NCBI GenBank assembly: GCA_050744165.1
Contig: JBOGGN010000060.1
Location: forward strand, 1-8,570
Source: JBOGGN01 sp050744165
Lineage (GTDB): Bacteria > Actinomycetota > Acidimicrobiia > Acidimicrobiales > Palsa-688
Reading direction: 5' to 3'
Length of the DNA: 8,570 nt
The position numbers and the translations under genes were made by a program. Positions 1 through 7,878 of this stretch are shown here, in pieces. Below the pieces are notes generated by a model. It ran no database searches, had not been told where the DNA came from, and saw only the letters and a list, made by a program, of their open reading frames with translations. The first letter of the stretch is position 1. Every line of letters begins with the position of its first letter.

Positions 1-137
1 GGTCTGTGGTGGGCACGATCCCAGTGCTGGTGGAGCCGGTCGGCGGACCCCGGGCGCGGCTGCTTGCCGGGTTGGCCGGCTACCAGGCTCCAGGGCGTGG
101 CCAGGGGGTGGGCTGGGTGGCCCGCTTGCTTCCCTAG
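1..137 (+). CDS. C-terminal fragment of an unidentified protein
   Basis: Frame 3 on the plus strand is open from the window edge (first full codon at position 3) to a TAG at 135-137, giving 44 residues that end in GWVARLLP. Third codon positions are mostly G or C, as in the genuine genes here. The stretch has a plausible protein composition with a hydrophobic part followed by a Gly/Pro-rich part. Its stop overlaps the ancestral stop of the convergent Uma2-like gene in a shared CTAG, which is what two tightly packed tail-to-tail genes would look like. I do not recognise the family, and 44 residues are too few to assign one. It could be a chance open frame, although the other two plus-strand frames look less like protein. 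Confidence 0.4.
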   Translation, partial: SVVGTIPVLVEPVGGPRARLLAGLAGYQAPGRGQGVGWVARLLP

Positions 138-623
138 GCGGGACCGAGGTCTGCCAGGTCGGCGATTCGGAATGAGGTGGGAAAAGGGGGCGTCGGTGCT
201 GAACTCGTCCTCTCCGGAGACCTCGGCCTCTGTGTCGTACACACCGACCTCCCGCTTCATGGCGCGGTCGTAGGCCCGGTTGGACGGGGAGAGGATCTCG
301 ACAACCAGCAACGGCGTGGCTTCGGGACCGAGTGGTCCGTGGCGGTCGGCGTCCCTCTTCCACATGACGAGAAGGTCCGGCTGGACGACCCCACCGTCGG
401 GGTGGCGCCAGTCGAAGGGTGAAAGCATCGTCAGCATCTCGGGGTGCTGCGCCGCCGAGAGCGCGACGTAAAGACGGCCCAACACCAACTGGTGCCCGAG
501 GTTGGGTGCGGGGGTCACGATGAGGACCCCGCCGAGGATCTCCCGCCGGTAGCCGTCACAAGGCTGGTCCACCAGGTCCTGGTACTCGAACGGGCCCGCC
601 TGGCGATGGGTGATGACGGTCAT
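134..623 (-). pseudogene. Uma2-family (DUF820) PD-(D/E)XK nuclease-like gene, decayed
   Basis: The reading starts at ATG 623-621, with an AAAGG at 640-636 that touches the sdhB stop; the gap after sdhB is 16 bases. The N-terminal 126 residues are typical Uma2: an EILGG strand (E29), a PAPNLGHQ segment, PDLLV with D83, VVEILSPSN with E109, then YDRAMK with K123. These give the presumed acidic and lysine residues of the restriction-endonuclease-like fold. Two defects follow. After residue 126 the usual segment containing the YW-L-V-D motif is absent, and the text resumes in the C-terminal part (GVYDTEAEVSGEDEF). After residue 147 the ATG frame turns into proline/arginine-rich text and runs open to the window edge. 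The alternative frame instead gives PFPTSFRIADLADLGPA and a TAG at 136-134, the family-like ending. The gene is therefore about 27 residues shorter than usual and frameshifted. Uma2 proteins are abundant in some bacteria and their role is unclear. The family call is firm. Whether the gene is inactive is inferred, and a sequencing error could explain the frameshift but not the missing segment. Confidence 0.78.
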
Positions 624-639
624 GGTATGGGTATACCTT

Positions 640-1430
640 TCAGTGATTCTTGTTGCGCCCTCGCTTGAGAGTGGCCCGGAGCAGTTCACGGTTCATGCGG
701 GCGATTGATTCCATCGGGATCTGCTTGGGGCACACGGCGGCGCATTCACCGATGTTGGTGCAGCCCCCGAAGCCCAGCTCGTCTTGGGTCGCCACCATTG
801 CGAGCGTGCGGCGCTCGCGTTCGGGCTGGCCCTGGGGGAGGGCGGCCAGGTGGGAGATCTTGGCGGCGGTGAACAGCATCGCCGAGGCGTTGGGGCAGGC
901 CGCCACGCACGCGCCGCAGCCAATGCACGCCGCGTTGTCGAAGGCCAAGTCGGCGGCGTCCTTGCCGACCAGGATGGCGTTGGCGTCCTGGGCGCCGCCG
1001 GTCGGGGCGGTGATGTAGCCCCCGGCCTCGATGATGCGGTCGAAGGCCGACCGGTCCACGATCAGGTCCTTGATCACGGGAAAGGCGCCGGCCCGCCACG
1101 GCTCGATGTAGAGGACCTCGCCATCTTTGAAGTGGCGCATGTGGAGTTGGCAGACCGTGGTGGCCGCCTGGGGGCCGTGGGCGATCCCGTTGACGACCAC
1201 GCCGCACATGCCACAGATGCCCTCCCGGCAGTCGTGGTCGAAGGCGATGGGTTCCGCGCCGTCGTGGATCAGACCCTCGTTGACCACATCCAGCATCTCC
1301 AGGAACGACATGTGGGTGGAGATGTCCTTGGCCTGGTAGCGGACCAGCTTCCCCGGTGCCCCGGGCCCGGGTTGACGCCAGACGTGCAGAGTGAGGTTGA
1401 TGGTGTCTGTCGTTGAGGCTGTCACAGGGG

Positions 1431-1434
<4 letters not shown>
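640..1434 (-). CDS. sdhB: Succinate dehydrogenase iron-sulfur subunit SdhB
   Basis: This subunit carries electrons from the flavin of SdhA to the quinone site at the membrane subunit in complex II. From GTG 1434 it has 264 residues. The plant-type [2Fe-2S] ligands are C69, C74, C77 and C95 (DHDCREGICGMC). The C-terminal ferredoxin domain has C170, C173, C176, C180 in CIGCGACVAACP and C225, C231, C235 in CTNIGECAAVCP. By family alignment C170, C173, C176 and C235 hold the [4Fe-4S] cluster and C180, C225 and C231 the [3Fe-4S] cluster. The SFLEMLD, EPWRAGAFPVIKDL and GGYITAPTG stretches are typical of the actinobacterial non-classical SdhCAB type. I chose GTG 1434 because it overlaps the sdhA stop as GTGA, exactly as sdhA overlaps sdhC. 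No good Shine-Dalgarno is visible, so translational coupling is likely. GTG 1425 is an alternative. A longer open frame back to 1557 only reads sdhA DNA in another frame. Confidence 0.96.
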
Positions 1435-3460
<2,026 letters not shown>

Positions 3461-3464
<4 letters not shown>

Positions 3465-4222
3465 TTGATGGCCCCCACCAGGACCCCGACGGGCACCGAG
3501 GCAAAGCCGACGAACAGCACCACCGCCACGGTGGCGGCGCTCCGGCGGATCACCCGGTCCCAGCGCCGGCTCGTGGCGCCGAAGGTCTGGAAGATGCTCC
3601 AGGACCCGTGGTACACGTGCAGCCCCAGGGCGGCCAGCGCTGCCAGGTAGACAAGGACCATCCACCACTGGTTGAAGTTGCCGACCACGTTGGCGTACAC
3701 CGACCCCCGGACGTAGGTGTAACCCGGGTGGATCCACCCCCAGGTGAAGTTGGCCAGGTGGAACAGCACGAACAGGCCCAGGGCGAGGCCGCCCCAGCGC
3801 ATGGTGACCGCCGGGATGTCGGCCTGGACATGGTCGGGGTGGACGTAGCGCACTTGGCGGGCCCGGCGGTTGCGCACCGAGAGATCGATGGCCAGGTACA
3901 CGTGGACAACGAAGGCGACGGTGAGCAACGCCCGGATGATCCACAGCAGCCAGGAATGGGGGAGGATGGGCTCGCCCATGCGTCGTAGGAAGTCGGCGTA
4001 GCTGTCGATCTCCTTGGCGGAAAGCCAGACCTTGAGGTTGCCGATCATGTGCCCGATCAACCACAGCAGGATGAACAATCCGCTCGCCGCCATCAGCATC
4101 TTCTTGCCGATCGACATGCGGTAGAACGCGGGGATGCCGGTCGGCTGCGGGGCACCGAGGGGTGGAGAGGCCGCCGGCTTGCCCGGAGGGGCGGGAACAA
4201 GTGGGGAGGTGGTCGTGGTCAT
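3461..4222 (-). CDS. sdhC: Succinate dehydrogenase cytochrome b subunit (SdhC, b558 family)
   Basis: This membrane anchor and quinone-reacting subunit of complex II has 253 residues from ATG 4222. A hydrophilic Pro/Thr-rich N-terminus of about 35 residues is followed by five predicted membrane helices near 43-63, 90-113, 141-161, 186-205 and 227-249. Histidines placed in the first four helices are the expected axial ligands of two b hemes: H58 (IGHMIGN), H107 (VVHVYLA), H155 (LFHLANFT) and H202 (GLHVYHG). This is the single-polypeptide, di-heme type found in SdhCAB operons such as those of Bacillus and many actinobacteria. It explains the absence of a separate sdhD and suggests menaquinone as acceptor. 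I preferred ATG 4222 over an in-frame ATG at 4294 because the 24 extra residues look like translated promoter DNA. The ribosome binding site is weak. It is the first gene of the operon and its stop overlaps the sdhA start. Confidence 0.95.
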
Positions 4223-4296
4223 GCGTCGTGGTCCATCGGTGCCGCCACAAAACGGTGGAGACAATGGGTCAGGGTAGATCTGGGAACTGCCCAAAG

Positions 4297-4326
4297 GGCC
4301 GGACCTTCGTTCCTGTCAGTCCGGCC
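4297..4326. repeat. Perfect 8-bp inverted repeat, candidate operator
   Basis: The arms GGCCGGAC (4297-4304) and GTCCGGCC (4319-4326) are exact reverse complements separated by 14 bases, with arm centres 22 bases apart, about two helical turns. It lies 75 bases from the sdhC start and 41 bases from the AAA+ start, and its left arm reaches where the -35 of the candidate sdh promoter would fall. A dimeric repressor or redox-responsive regulator site is one reading, and a transcribed hairpin is another. In GC-rich DNA an 8-bp GC-rich repeat can also arise by chance. Confidence 0.4.
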
Positions 4327-4353
4327 GCCTGCCGTGACCGGTGCCAACGCCGA

Positions 4354-4359
4354 TAGGTT
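4354..4359 (+). promoter_or_regulatory. Candidate -10 box for a leaderless transcript
   Basis: TAGGTT fits the actinobacterial TANNNT -10 pattern and ends seven bases before the A of the ATG at 4367. Transcription would then begin at or next to the start codon, giving a leaderless message, which is common in actinobacteria. There is no strong Shine-Dalgarno before this ATG, which fits. No -35 hexamer is recognisable. Confidence 0.35.
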
Positions 4360-4366
4360 GGACGGC

Positions 4367-5785
4367 ATGCCGGAGCAGCCCGCAAAGCCGCACCCCACCA
4401 CCCTCGGCGAGCTCCGAAGCTCCGGCTGGCAATCCGTCCCCGTCAAGGACGAGGTGCGGCGCAACGCCGCCACCCGCATCGCCCGGGGGGAGACCCTGGT
4501 GACGGGGGTGATCGGCTACGAGGACACCGTGCTCCCCCAGCTGGAAAACGCCCTGCTGGCGGGCCACGACATCATCTTCCTGGGCGAGCGGGGCCAGGCC
4601 AAGACCCGCATGATCCGGGCCCTTACCGGGCTGCTCGACGAGTGGTTGCCGATCGTCGCCGGCTCGGAGATCCTCGACGACCCCTACCAGCCGGTGTCCC
4701 GGCCGGCCCGGGACCTGGTGGCTGAGTTGGGCGACGCGACACCGGTCACCTGGGTACATCGCGACGCTCGCTTCGGCGAGAAGCTCGCCACCCCCGACAC
4801 CTCCATCGCCGACCTCATCGGCGAGGTCGACCCCATCAAGGTGGCCGAGGGCCGGTACCTGTCCGATGAGCTCACCCTTCACTACGGCCTCGTGCCCCGC
4901 ACCAACCGCGGCATCTTCGCCATCAACGAGCTGCCCGACCTGGCCGAGCGCATCCAGGTCGGCCTTCTGAACGTGCTGGAAGAGCGTGACATCCAGATCC
5001 GCGGCTACAAGATCCGCCTGCCGCTCGACGTGATGCTGGTGGCCTCGGCCAACCCGGAGGACTACACCAACCGGGGCCGGATCATCACTCCCCTGAAGGA
5101 CCGTTTCGGCGCCCAGATCCGCACGCACTACCCCCGTGATGTGGCCACCGAGCTGGCCGTCATCGCCCAGGAGGCCCGGCCGCTGGAGGCCGTCGGGCTG
5201 CGGGTCCAAGTGCCGGAGTTCATGGTCGAGATCATCGGCACCATCTCCCACCTGGCCCGCCAGAGCGCCAACATCAACCAGCGCTCAGGGGTGTCGGTGC
5301 GCTTGAGCATCGCCAACTACGAGACGATGACCGCCAACGCCGCCCGCCGGGCGCTGCGCTTCGGTGAAAAGGACGTGGTGCCCCGGGTCAGCGACCTCGA
5401 AGCGCTGGTCGCCTCCACCGCTGGCAAGGTGGAGATCGAGGCGCTCGAGGAGGGCCGCGACGGCCAAGTCATCGAGCGGCTGATCAAGCAGGCCATCCTC
5501 ACCGTGTTCAAGGCGCGCTGCCCGATGGATCAGTTCCGCGACGTTGTGGTCGCCTTCGACGAGGGCACCGTCGTGCACGCCGGCGATGACGTGGAGTCGC
5601 CGACCTACGTAGAGGTCCTGAGCCGGATGCCGGTCCTGAAGCGGCCCGTGATGGCCCTGGCCGGCAGCGAAACCCCGGCGGCCATCGCCTCGGCCGCCGA
5701 GTTCGTCCTCGAAGGGCTCCACTTGTCCAAACGGCTCAACAAGGAATCGATCGGCGGCCGGGCCACCTACCGCGGCCGCTCGTAG
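4367..5785 (+). CDS. MoxR/magnesium-chelatase-like AAA+ ATPase
   Basis: This is a 472-residue AAA+ ATPase of the class often auto-annotated as magnesium chelatase or sigma-54-interacting regulator. Residues 1-40 form a leader. The ATPase core has Walker A GERGQAKT (73-80), with the Ala before Lys typical of MoxR/BchI proteins, a Walker B region GIFAINEL (182-189), a sensor-1 ASANPEDY with N229, and an arginine-finger region PLKDRFGAQI (R246). The second acidic pair of Walker B reads Asn-Glu (N187 E188) instead of Asp-Glu. I recall this wording as usual in this subfamily, so it is not clearly a loss. The C-terminal half is helical and should be the lid plus a subfamily extension. Such ATPases normally remodel or activate a target together with a VWA-domain protein, usually encoded next door. 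No VWA gene lies in this window. Nothing else points to chlorophyll or cobalamin synthesis, so metal insertion is not supported. ATG 4367 was chosen over the upstream in-frame start at 4049, which lies inside sdhC on the other strand. Confidence 0.9.
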   Translation: MPEQPAKPHPTTLGELRSSGWQSVPVKDEVRRNAATRIARGETLVTGVIGYEDTVLPQLENALLAGHDIIFLGERGQAKTRMIRALTGLLDEWLPIVAGSEILDDPYQPVSRPARDLVAELGDATPVTWVHRDARFGEKLATPDTSIADLIGEVDPIKVAEGRYLSDELTLHYGLVPRTNRGIFAINELPDLAERIQVGLLNVLEERDIQIRGYKIRLPLDVMLVASANPEDYTNRGRIITPLKDRFGAQIRTHYPRDVATELAVIAQEARPLEAVGLRVQVPEFMVEIIGTISHLARQSANINQRSGVSVRLSIANYETMTANAARRALRFGEKDVVPRVSDLEALVASTAGKVEIEALEEGRDGQVIERLIKQAILTVFKARCPMDQFRDVVVAFDEGTVVHAGDDVESPTYVEVLSRMPVLKRPVMALAGSETPAAIASAAEFVLEGLHLSKRLNKESIGGRATYRGRS

Positions 5786-5884
5786 CGCCAATTAACCCGA
5801 ACCTTGCCGGGGAATTGTCACCGCCGGGCCCTACCATGAGTCCAACGATGTGCTACCGGCACTCCGTCTGAAAGGTCCACACTG
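5786..5884 (+). promoter_or_regulatory. Intergenic region with possible promoter and a good ribosome binding site
   Basis: This 99-base gap precedes the Bax inhibitor-1 gene. A TACCAT at 5832-5837 fits TANNNT and would give a leader of about 40 bases. The nearby TTGTCA at 5815-5820 resembles a -35 but is only 11 bases away, so the pair does not form a standard promoter. AAAGG at 5871-5875, nine bases before the ATG, is the clearest Shine-Dalgarno in the window and fixes the start at 5885. I see no terminator hairpin after the ATPase gene, so read-through is possible. Confidence 0.35.
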
Positions 5885-6592
5885 ATGCCGCCACTGCTGC
5901 AGGACAGCTCCCCCCGGATGGAAAAGGCATTCCGCAAGGGTGCCGGGAGCTTCGGACTGACCGACGGTCGCGTGTTCACCGCCGCCGGCGCCTTCGACAA
6001 GACGGCCATCCTGGTGGTGCTGGCCATCGCCACGGGCCTGGTGGGCTACGCCACCAACAACGGCGCACTGATCTTGGTCGGCTTGGTGGTCGGCCTGGTG
6101 GCCTACTTCGTGGGGATCTTCCGGCCCAACTTGGCCCGCATCGCAGCGCCCATTTACGCCCTCGGCGAGGGGCTGGCGCTGGGGTCGATTACCCGGTTCT
6201 ACGCCACCGGCAACACCGAGATCGTCCCCGCGGCGGTGATCTTCACCGGCGGCATCTTCCTCGGGGCGCTGGTGGTCTTCCGTAGCGGCTTGGTCAAGGT
6301 GACCAACCGGTTCGTGGCCATGACGATGATGGCTGCGGTCGGGTTCATCCTCGTGGCCTTGGCCCAGGCGTTCAACATCGTGTCCCTGAACAGCGCTGGT
6401 GACAACCTGGTAATCGGCTTGATTGGCGTCGTCATCGGAACCGCGTTCTTGTTCATCGACTTCAACTTCATCCAGCGGGCCGAAGAGGCACAGGTGCCGG
6501 CGCAGATGGAGTGGTTCGGGGCCATGATCCTGATGGCGTCGTTGGTGTGGGTGTACATCAACGTGCTGCGCATCCTGGGTCGCCGCCGGTAG
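5885..6592 (+). CDS. Bax inhibitor-1/YccA family membrane protein
   Basis: A 235-residue polytopic protein. A hydrophilic N-terminus of about 38 residues is followed by seven predicted membrane helices, near 40-57, 61-79, 86-104, 113-133, 142-163, 174-194 and 208-230. Family features are YALGEGLALGS in the third helix (about 91-101) and, around helices six and seven, FLFIDFNFIQ with D192 then a short loop to QMEWFGAMILMASLVWVY. Acidic residues in this part form the pH-sensing pair of the Bacillus homologue YetJ, a calcium-leak protein. The bacterial role is otherwise poorly settled: YccA of Escherichia coli binds the FtsH protease, and the actinobacterial branch has no assigned function known to me. 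A strong AAAGG supports the start. The methyltransferase gene follows after 29 bases on the same strand with no evident terminator, so the two may share a transcript. Confidence 0.9.
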   Translation: MPPLLQDSSPRMEKAFRKGAGSFGLTDGRVFTAAGAFDKTAILVVLAIATGLVGYATNNGALILVGLVVGLVAYFVGIFRPNLARIAAPIYALGEGLALGSITRFYATGNTEIVPAAVIFTGGIFLGALVVFRSGLVKVTNRFVAMTMMAAVGFILVALAQAFNIVSLNSAGDNLVIGLIGVVIGTAFLFIDFNFIQRAEEAQVPAQMEWFGAMILMASLVWVYINVLRILGRRR

Positions 6593-6621
6593 CAGGCCCG
6601 TAGGGGCGCCGGCCCGCCGCC

Positions 6622-7449
6622 ATGGACCGGCGCGTCTACCAGCAGATGGAGGCGGTCGAGGACCGCCACTGGTGGTTTCTCGGTCGGCGGGCCGTGATCG
6701 CGGCCGTTCTCGGCGACCCGACAAAGTCACGAGACCCGGCTGTCAACGGCCGGCTGGCGCGGGCGGTCGGCGCCGGTGACCGGGCCGCGGCGGGAGGCAT
6801 TGGCCACCCGATGCGGGTGCTCGACGCCGGCTGCGGCAGCGGCGGCAACGTTGGGCTGTACGCCGGGTGGGGACCGGTGCTCGGCGTCGACACCGAAGCC
6901 GAGGCCCTCGGCCAGGCCCGCCGCCGAGGGTACCGGGGGGTGGCGGTGGCCTCCCTGGCCGCGCTGCCCTTCGCCGACGACGTTTTCGACCTGGTGGCGG
7001 CCACCGACGTGGTCGAACACGTGGCGGACGACGCCGAAGCGCTGCGGGAGCTGTTGCGGGTCACCCGGCCCGGCGGCCACTTGGTGCTCACCGTGCCTGC
7101 CTACCGCTGGCTGTGGAGCGACAGCGACGTGCAGCTGGGCCACTTCCGCCGCTACACGCGGTCGCAGCTGGTTGGGCGGTGCCGGGCCGCGGGCGCCGAG
7201 GTCACCCGCGCCAGCTATTTCAACACGACCCTGTTACCGGCCATCGCCGCCGCCCGCTGGGTCCGCCAGCGCCGGGGCCAGCCCATGGTGGCCACCGAGC
7301 TGGAACAGACCGGCCCCCTCGCGAACCGGCTCCTCCGCCTGCCGATGGCGGGCGAGGCCCGTCTCGTCGGCGCCGGCGCCAATCTGCCCGCCGGGGTCTC
7401 GATCGTCTGCCTGTGCCGGAAGCCCGAGGCCCCACGGCCGGCGGAGTAA
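6622..7449 (+). CDS. Class I SAM-dependent methyltransferase
   Basis: A 275-residue Rossmann-fold methyltransferase. The N-terminus carries the RHWWFLGRR signature (about 15-23) common to a group found with glycosyltransferases. SAM motif I is VLDAGCGSGG (66-75), D90 at the end of the second strand should bind the ribose, LPFADDVFDLV (115-125) leads to the core DVVEHV (129-134), and RPGGHLVLTVP (149-159) is the fourth-fifth strand region. HFRRYTRSQL (174-183) and the terminal GVSIVCLCRK complete the subfamily pattern. The substrate cannot be read from sequence; in relatives it is often a lipid or sugar in envelope synthesis. Residues 33-62 between the first helix and motif I form an Ala/Gly/Arg-rich linker that seems longer than usual. 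ATG 6622 is the only start that keeps the whole signature; AGGGG 15 bases upstream is rather distant for a Shine-Dalgarno. The stop TAA is directly followed by the ATG of the next gene. Confidence 0.9.
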   Translation: MDRRVYQQMEAVEDRHWWFLGRRAVIAAVLGDPTKSRDPAVNGRLARAVGAGDRAAAGGIGHPMRVLDAGCGSGGNVGLYAGWGPVLGVDTEAEALGQARRRGYRGVAVASLAALPFADDVFDLVAATDVVEHVADDAEALRELLRVTRPGGHLVLTVPAYRWLWSDSDVQLGHFRRYTRSQLVGRCRAAGAEVTRASYFNTTLLPAIAAARWVRQRRGQPMVATELEQTGPLANRLLRLPMAGEARLVGAGANLPAGVSIVCLCRKPEAPRPAE

Positions 7450-7815
7450 ATGACAAACATGACCCCTTTCGAGTGGGAACAGGCGCTCCTCCGACGTGTC
7501 AAAGGCGCCTTATCCTTGGAATGGTTCGCACCCATTTCTCATTTCGATGACGTCCGGCTCGAGAGAGATTTTCCCGACACCGACATCGCTTTTGTGTTTC
7601 GAACGAGTAATCGACCACCGATGTGTCAGTTCGGCTATAAATGGGGACCGATCGGGGAGATGATCCAACACTTCTTCGAGCTCCAAGGCGTAAACAATTA
7701 CGCGGACCTGTCGCCCAAACTGATGGTCTCCGTAATGTCGGCCAATCTATCGGAAGCGGTGGATTTGCGGCTGCCGACTGCGTGTGTTTGTGACGGGGTG
7801 ACCTGGTTCGATTAG
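7450..7815 (+). CDS. Hypothetical protein of unknown family, AT-richer than its neighbours
   Basis: A 121-residue protein that I do not recognise. It starts at ATG 7450 on the base after the methyltransferase TAA; an ATG three codons later is an alternative. It is soluble-looking, with no signal peptide or membrane helix. It is rich in aromatic residues (motifs such as FEWEQ, LEWFAPISHFDD, QFGYKWGP and GVTWFD), is acidic at its end, and has three cysteines. Hand counting gives about 53% GC over 7501-7800, against roughly 68% in a sampled line of the methyltransferase. Codons such as AGA, ATA and TTA-type choices appear here but are rare in the rest of the window. That suggests recent transfer. 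The regular frame length and normal amino-acid composition argue that it is a real gene. Size and setting would suit an accessory or immunity-type protein, but no sequence feature shows this. It could also be a truncated part of a longer protein. Confidence 0.68.
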   Translation: MTNMTPFEWEQALLRRVKGALSLEWFAPISHFDDVRLERDFPDTDIAFVFRTSNRPPMCQFGYKWGPIGEMIQHFFELQGVNNYADLSPKLMVSVMSANLSEAVDLRLPTACVCDGVTWFD

Positions 7816-7858
7816 TTGTTCACGCCCGAATCTCAGCGGCATGGGTCGGCCAGAAAAG

Positions 7859-7878
7859 TTAGCCCTGGCCAGGGCAGG
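7859..7878 (-). terminator. Possible intrinsic terminator overlapping a stop codon
   Basis: GCCCTGGCCAGGGC at 7875-7862 (minus strand) is a perfect 14-base palindrome that can fold as a 5-bp GC stem with a 4-base loop. It encodes the last residues of the membrane protein and is followed at once by TAACTTTTC, which contains a short T-run. Such a hairpin would end minus-strand transcripts near 7850, before the convergent gene. The stem is short and the T-run is interrupted, so this is tentative. Confidence 0.35.

Larger units (their letters stand above)
4223..4366. promoter_or_regulatory. Divergent intergenic region between sdhC and the AAA+ gene
   Basis: These 144 bases separate two genes read in opposite directions, so they should contain the promoters of both. 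For the sdh operon the only -10-like hexamer I see on the minus strand is TACCCT (4276-4271), which would give a leader of roughly 40 bases. No convincing -35 lies 16-18 bases before it. For the AAA+ gene the sequence just before the ATG contains TAGGTT (listed separately). An inverted repeat lies between the two. Confidence 0.45.

Noticed and set aside
64..668. Short plus-strand frames at 64-273, 177-422, 280-471 and 444-668
   Set aside because: They overlap the recognisable Uma2 reading on the minus strand and show no protein-like features.
4316..5251. A 311-residue minus-strand frame opposite the AAA+ gene
   Set aside because: It is antisense to an intact ATPase with Walker motifs, and its composition is a typical mirror of GC-rich coding sequence.
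4367..5785. A magnesium chelatase role in chlorophyll or cobaltochelatase synthesis
   Set aside because: Only the general ATPase similarity points there. No chelatase H or D subunit or tetrapyrrole gene lies in the window.
6593..6621. A terminator between the Bax inhibitor-1 and methyltransferase genes
   Set aside because: The sequence is GC-rich with partial self-complementarity but has no clean stem and no T-run.
5831..6730. A 299-residue minus-strand frame opposite the Bax inhibitor-1 gene
   Set aside because: The His/Asp/Gln-rich text is what the reverse strand of a hydrophobic membrane-protein gene gives, and it has no start context.
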